Part shown: positions 59,799 through 64,000 of the stretch, piece after piece
Layout of the letters: the number at the start of each line of letters is the position of its first letter
Numbering within the stretch: position 1 is the stretch's first letter
Assembly (NCBI GenBank): GCA_013396915.1
Contig: VWZL01000272.1
Location: forward strand, 216,750-280,749
Length of the DNA: 64,000 bases
Direction: 5' to 3'
Source of the DNA: Stercorarius parasiticus
Taxonomy: Eukaryota; Chordata; Aves; Charadriiformes; Stercorariidae
The notes under the pieces: generated by a model
What the model was told of the DNA's origin: nothing
Databases searched by the model: none
Seen by the model: the letters and a program-made list of their open reading frames with translations, nothing else
Position numbers and translations under genes: made by a program

Positions 59799-62700
59799 GT
59801 GATATCCACAAAACAGTATGGAGTTTTGGAAAGTTAAATGAAAATATTAGGGTGTCATTTTAAGATCATCTGAATAATTTAAGAATATCAAACACCCTCA
59901 CAGTCCTAGTTTTTTATATTTGTGACTAATTTGTATTTAAAACAGTCGATAAGTTATTGCATTTAGATGGCTGTGTTTTTCAGACGAGAGGATCCTGCTC
60001 TGAAAATTGTCAATGAGGATTCCAGATGAATTAAGTATCTGTTGCTAAAGTGTAATTTCCTACTCAGAATGACTTTCCCACAGAAATAGTCAAACAGTCT
60101 TCTAAGTACACTCACTAAGGAGACCTAAAGACTTAGGTTATAATATCTTATCTGTATACATAGAAAGATGGCTCGGGAAAGTGATTTCTTTACTTCCTAG
60201 ACAAGTGAGCTTTCCCTAACATATTTTTGCAGAATGTTTTTTGCACTTAACGTTGAACTCAGTTAAAAAAATTTATAAACGTTCTGCGGGTCAGTGTTAT
60301 GTCACTTTGCAGGGGATGAAAACTACAAACTGGATGTAAAGGTAAAATTAGAATGAGAATAGAATTAGAATAAGTGGGAATAATTAGAGAATATCTGAAT
60401 CTGTGAGCTAGGCTTTGTGTTGGACAACGAAGAATTTCAACCTCTCTTTTATAGGAATGCCTGATCCTCTTGAGTAGACCTAAGTGGAAAAAAGTAAAGT
60501 AGAAATACTGGAAATTGTGAAATATGCAATTCCTAAAGAGTGGAATAGATTGGAAGAGCAGAATTCTAATGTGAATGTTTAAAGCAGAGCTCACCAGATC
60601 AATGTTACCTATGAAATGCCTACTGCCTCTCATAAAAGGCTGTGCATTCAGTACACAGGGAGCTACGCTGTTACATTTCAACGCATTTACACTTTTGAAG
60701 AAACAATTAAACGATGAACTGCACATCGGTGCCTGAAAGAACATAAAGAAAAATGAAACTGTTCTTTCTTTCTTTCATATTCTTCACTTTCCTCTATCAC
60801 CCTTTATGTAGGAACTTTATATAGATAATAAGAGAAAAATAATTACTAACCTTAATCTTCCTTTCAGTTTTGCATGGGCAGTAGGGGGTGTCCTAAATGC
60901 CTGCCTAAACTTTTCTGAGGATGCCTGCCTACCAAAGAAAAGAGTTTGAGGATACATATGCCACAGTACCATTACAAGTTTCTCCGGTAACTATCAATCA
61001 ATGTCTGATAAAAATGAGATGGGAATATCTTCATATTTATTCATTGGGCCTTTGGTTAAAAAAAATTAGATGGCAGATTTTATTCAACTGTTTTATTAAT
61101 TTATAAAAATTAGATTAGAAGTATCAAACAGGGATTTGTCACTGTATTCCTCTACTGTTTCCTTGGAAGTCTGAATGACTTACCATATGACAAACTTTTC
61201 GGTGACTAAACTTATGGTTTATGAATCTGAAACTGAATTATATGCATATTTGCAACATTTATCTATATATCTCTGTGTATCAGTGAGGTTCAAAAACCCC
61301 TCAGTAATAGCCACATTTATTAAAAAAGGCTATGAAGCCATAAACAGAGAGCATGAAAACATATCCTGGAAAAAGGATGTGCATTAATTACTGCATTCTG
61401 TACATAATAGCATTACCTCTTGTTAAATTGCTACTTCATGGACTATTCTGTTGGTTTTCCATGCAGGAACAATTAAATATTATTAGTATTGACAGCATTT
61501 ATTTGTTAGACCTATCTGGAGTGGTTAAATCCTCCCCTGAGTAGAATCCTTGGTAATTATTCTCATTATAGAAACTTTAAAGGAGTCTTTCTCCATATCC
61601 AAATCCAAAGCATATAGTATGATATTTTCTTTAAGACTTAAGGATCTTATGACTTTTCTCTTCATTCTGGCTTCCAAGAATCAGAAAAATTCTGATTGTA
61701 AATATATGCAATGTTTTACATTTATGCAGGCAATAGTAGCAAAACCTTAATGTAAATTACAGCAGCAGTAATCCTTTATTATTTTCTTGCATTCAGAATC
61801 AAATACAAAAGTAGTAGATATTTTTCCTGTCATAAATCTGAAAAAAAAATTATCTCTTCAGTGACTCTAAATTACTTCTAAGCCAATACCAAATTAAATG
61901 AATAATTAATAATGAAAAATTAAAACAGCTATTTTTTTCTGGTACTGAGAGAATTATAAAATAGATTTGTGAGGCTTCAAGATTAGGTGTTAAATGAATA
62001 GTACCAGATGTAGCAAACAGAGAGCTATTCTATAATTATTCCTACATTTTATAATACAAACATGGAAATAATCCCCACAGCTATTGAATTTTGGACCAAA
62101 GTCAACAATATTAGGGTAATTTGCAAAGAGAAAAATAAAAGTAACAGTAGGACAGATTATATTTGGGAGGTTTTCTGCAAGGTGCCAAAGGACATCTCCT
62201 TTGTCCTGTGATACAACACAAAATAATGAGCAATATTTGTGTGGTAAATTGCTTCGTTACAAGTAAGAGTGAAATACTGGTGTCTCACTTTCTGTTAAGT
62301 CTATCTCTAAGGCTAAGTTAGTGTGTGCATAAAAATGACTGAGAAGACAATGGTGTAGAAAGCCTTGACTAGCATTTTATGCACCATCCAAAGATGTAGC
62401 AGTATTTGGAATACTTAGAGTTCACATATGCTATGCACTCTCCTTTTAACACTCCCATCTGTTGTCTCCAAATAGGTAGTCATGTATTGCTTTATTATAT
62501 AATGAATAAATGAGCATCACTCCATCTCTTTCCTATTGGCACTGCAACTGTGAGTTGAATCCAAGATTTCTATTATCCGCACTTTCATGCCCAATTGCCC
62601 AAAATGGGTAATTTCTTTCCAATGCATGTGGACTCAAAGTCTGTGTAGCAGGAACATAAGAAGAAGGTTTTTTTCTACTTGGTACATTACTACTAGGAAG

Positions 62701-64000
62701 AAACGTTAATTTGTAGTCAGGCAGGTTCCTTTAAAATGACGCTTTTCAGTACTGGTATTGCTCAGACATCCTGGAGCAATGGACTTCGGGGTGGGCCAGA
62801 TTCTGCAGAAGCACAATAAGCTTATAGAAAACATTTCCACATGTAACACAATGCATATGTCTTTTCTCTGCTGCTTATAGAGGATAACAAACAGATGGTG
62901 CTTCATGTTTTTAATTAATAATTTGGATGTTCTATTATCCACCTTTATTTTTAATACATATGAAAACCAAATATCTCAGTTTCTCTTTTTTTATCAGATA
63001 AATACTGTAGTCACCCCTCTGCCTTCAGATTTTTGTGGTTTGTGTTTTGATTTGTTTTGGGTTTTTAACTTACGGAACACAAAAAAGCAGCTTTTCACTA
63101 TTTTCTGCTTCTGTAGTAAAACTCAAAGTGTCCTGTAGCAAGTACTATCTCTCAATTTTTGCTAATTATAGATATTGTCTGATAATGCGGATGTTGTGAA
63201 ACTTTGCATTCTGTTGCAAACGGTATCAAACAGCGTCAAACAGTAGAGCAAGGTTCTGTAAATAAATTTGTATAAATTTCCCACAGAAACTGGTATCAAC
63301 TGATATTAGTGATGTGTGGAACCTCATTTTTGCTTATAAAAAGCTTTTAAAAATATGAATAATTTCAACTGTTCTGGCTTGCAAAGGTTGAGTGTTTAAG
63401 GGGAATCCCTATGGGATCACTGGGACTGAGAATTTTAAAAGGACAGAAATCATGAAACATAAGTGAAGTTCACTGAGAAGCTGAAGTATGCAAATAATTT
63501 GAAAAAGCAGTTAAAATTAAGGTAATTTTGTGTTGGATCTAAATCTTCTCTGTCATGTGGCAATAAAAATGCATTCTTTTGGGAATCCACCACTATTGAA
63601 AGTACTGGGCTACTAAGCTGAAATGATAGAAGTCTGAAAGTGTCCAGCATATCCACTTCTCTATCTTTGGTACTCACTAAATTTATATACTTTGTTGATA
63701 ACAATATATGGACACAAAACATCATTTTCCATTAAGTGTAGCCATGCTATCCATGCTAAAGAAAAAGGAGGCAAGTGTATAGACAGGAAAGATTGCTGAT
63801 TGATAATGTACTAGACATTACTCCAGATTCAGTTACCAGCCTATTCAAATACTTTCTGTTCAAAGGTGGGTATCACATTAGTTTAAAACCTCAGCTGCTT
63901 CACATAGCTTTTCACTATTGTAAGCTCACTTTTACATGTCTAGCAGCCACTATACTGGGAGGGATCCTGAAGTATAGATCATCCCTTCCCTTCCATTCCC

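Larger units (their letters stand above)
54914..64000. other. Unique AT-rich DNA, no supported gene
   Basis: No gene or transposon is recognised in the last 9 kb. The longest open frame, 161 codons antisense at 60259-60744, is rich in F, I, L, S and N, has no family features and lies in AT-rich sequence. It is treated as chance. Simple sequence includes an A-rich run at about 59769-59798, AAT/ATT-rich sequence near 58903-58930 and a degenerate AGAAT series near 60350-60380. A perfect hairpin lies at 55612-55631. Confidence 0.6.

Noticed and set aside
60259..60744. 161-codon minus-strand open frame
   Set aside because: Rich in F, I, L, S and N in AT-rich DNA, no domain signature, and no splice or promoter context. 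Chance length is plausible.

Overview
The window looks like gene-poor nuclear DNA from a bird. It is AT-rich, with no CpG-rich stretch and no operon-like gene packing. Open frames are short and unrelated, as expected for intron or intergenic DNA. The bird assignment rests on the repeats: two sense CR1 LINE copies with recognisable reverse-transcriptase reading, a short CR1 3' tail in antisense, and two LTR-type sequences whose wording I recognise from avian endogenous retrovirus LTRs. These family calls come from memory, since no database could be searched. I found no protein-coding host gene, tRNA, rRNA, CRISPR array or replication origin that I can support.

Layout. Positions 1-32,000 are mostly unique AT-rich sequence with homopolymer runs, a GC-richer pocket near 8.0-8.5 kb, another near 17.7-18.3 kb, and a few short motifs that may be remnants of ancient repeats. 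Positions 32.0-40.1 kb are the repeat-rich centre. They hold an ancient CR1/L2-like 3' tail (minus), a long polypyrimidine microsatellite with a minus-strand G-quadruplex motif, a deletion-ridden CR1 copy (plus, 33.9-34.76 kb), an older CR1-like copy (minus, 35.06-35.7 kb) and a solo-LTR-like element on the minus strand (39.47-40.05 kb). Positions 42.4-45.7 kb carry three short tRNA-like repeat fragments. Positions 47.2-48.4 kb hold a diverged CR1 copy with an intact 3' terminus, followed by a 29-bp tandem duplication. Positions 53.9-54.9 kb hold a CR1 tail abutting an LTR. Inside that LTR a 278-bp block is repeated identically on both sides of a single N. The remainder, to 64 kb, is unique AT-rich sequence.

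No set of genes works together here. The readable content is the fossil record of retroelement insertion, plus one probable assembly error at 54,286. I found no convincing new biological system. The best leads are the false-duplication candidate, the run of short in-frame deletions in the CR1 reverse-transcriptase fragment, and the nested hairpin in the LTR.
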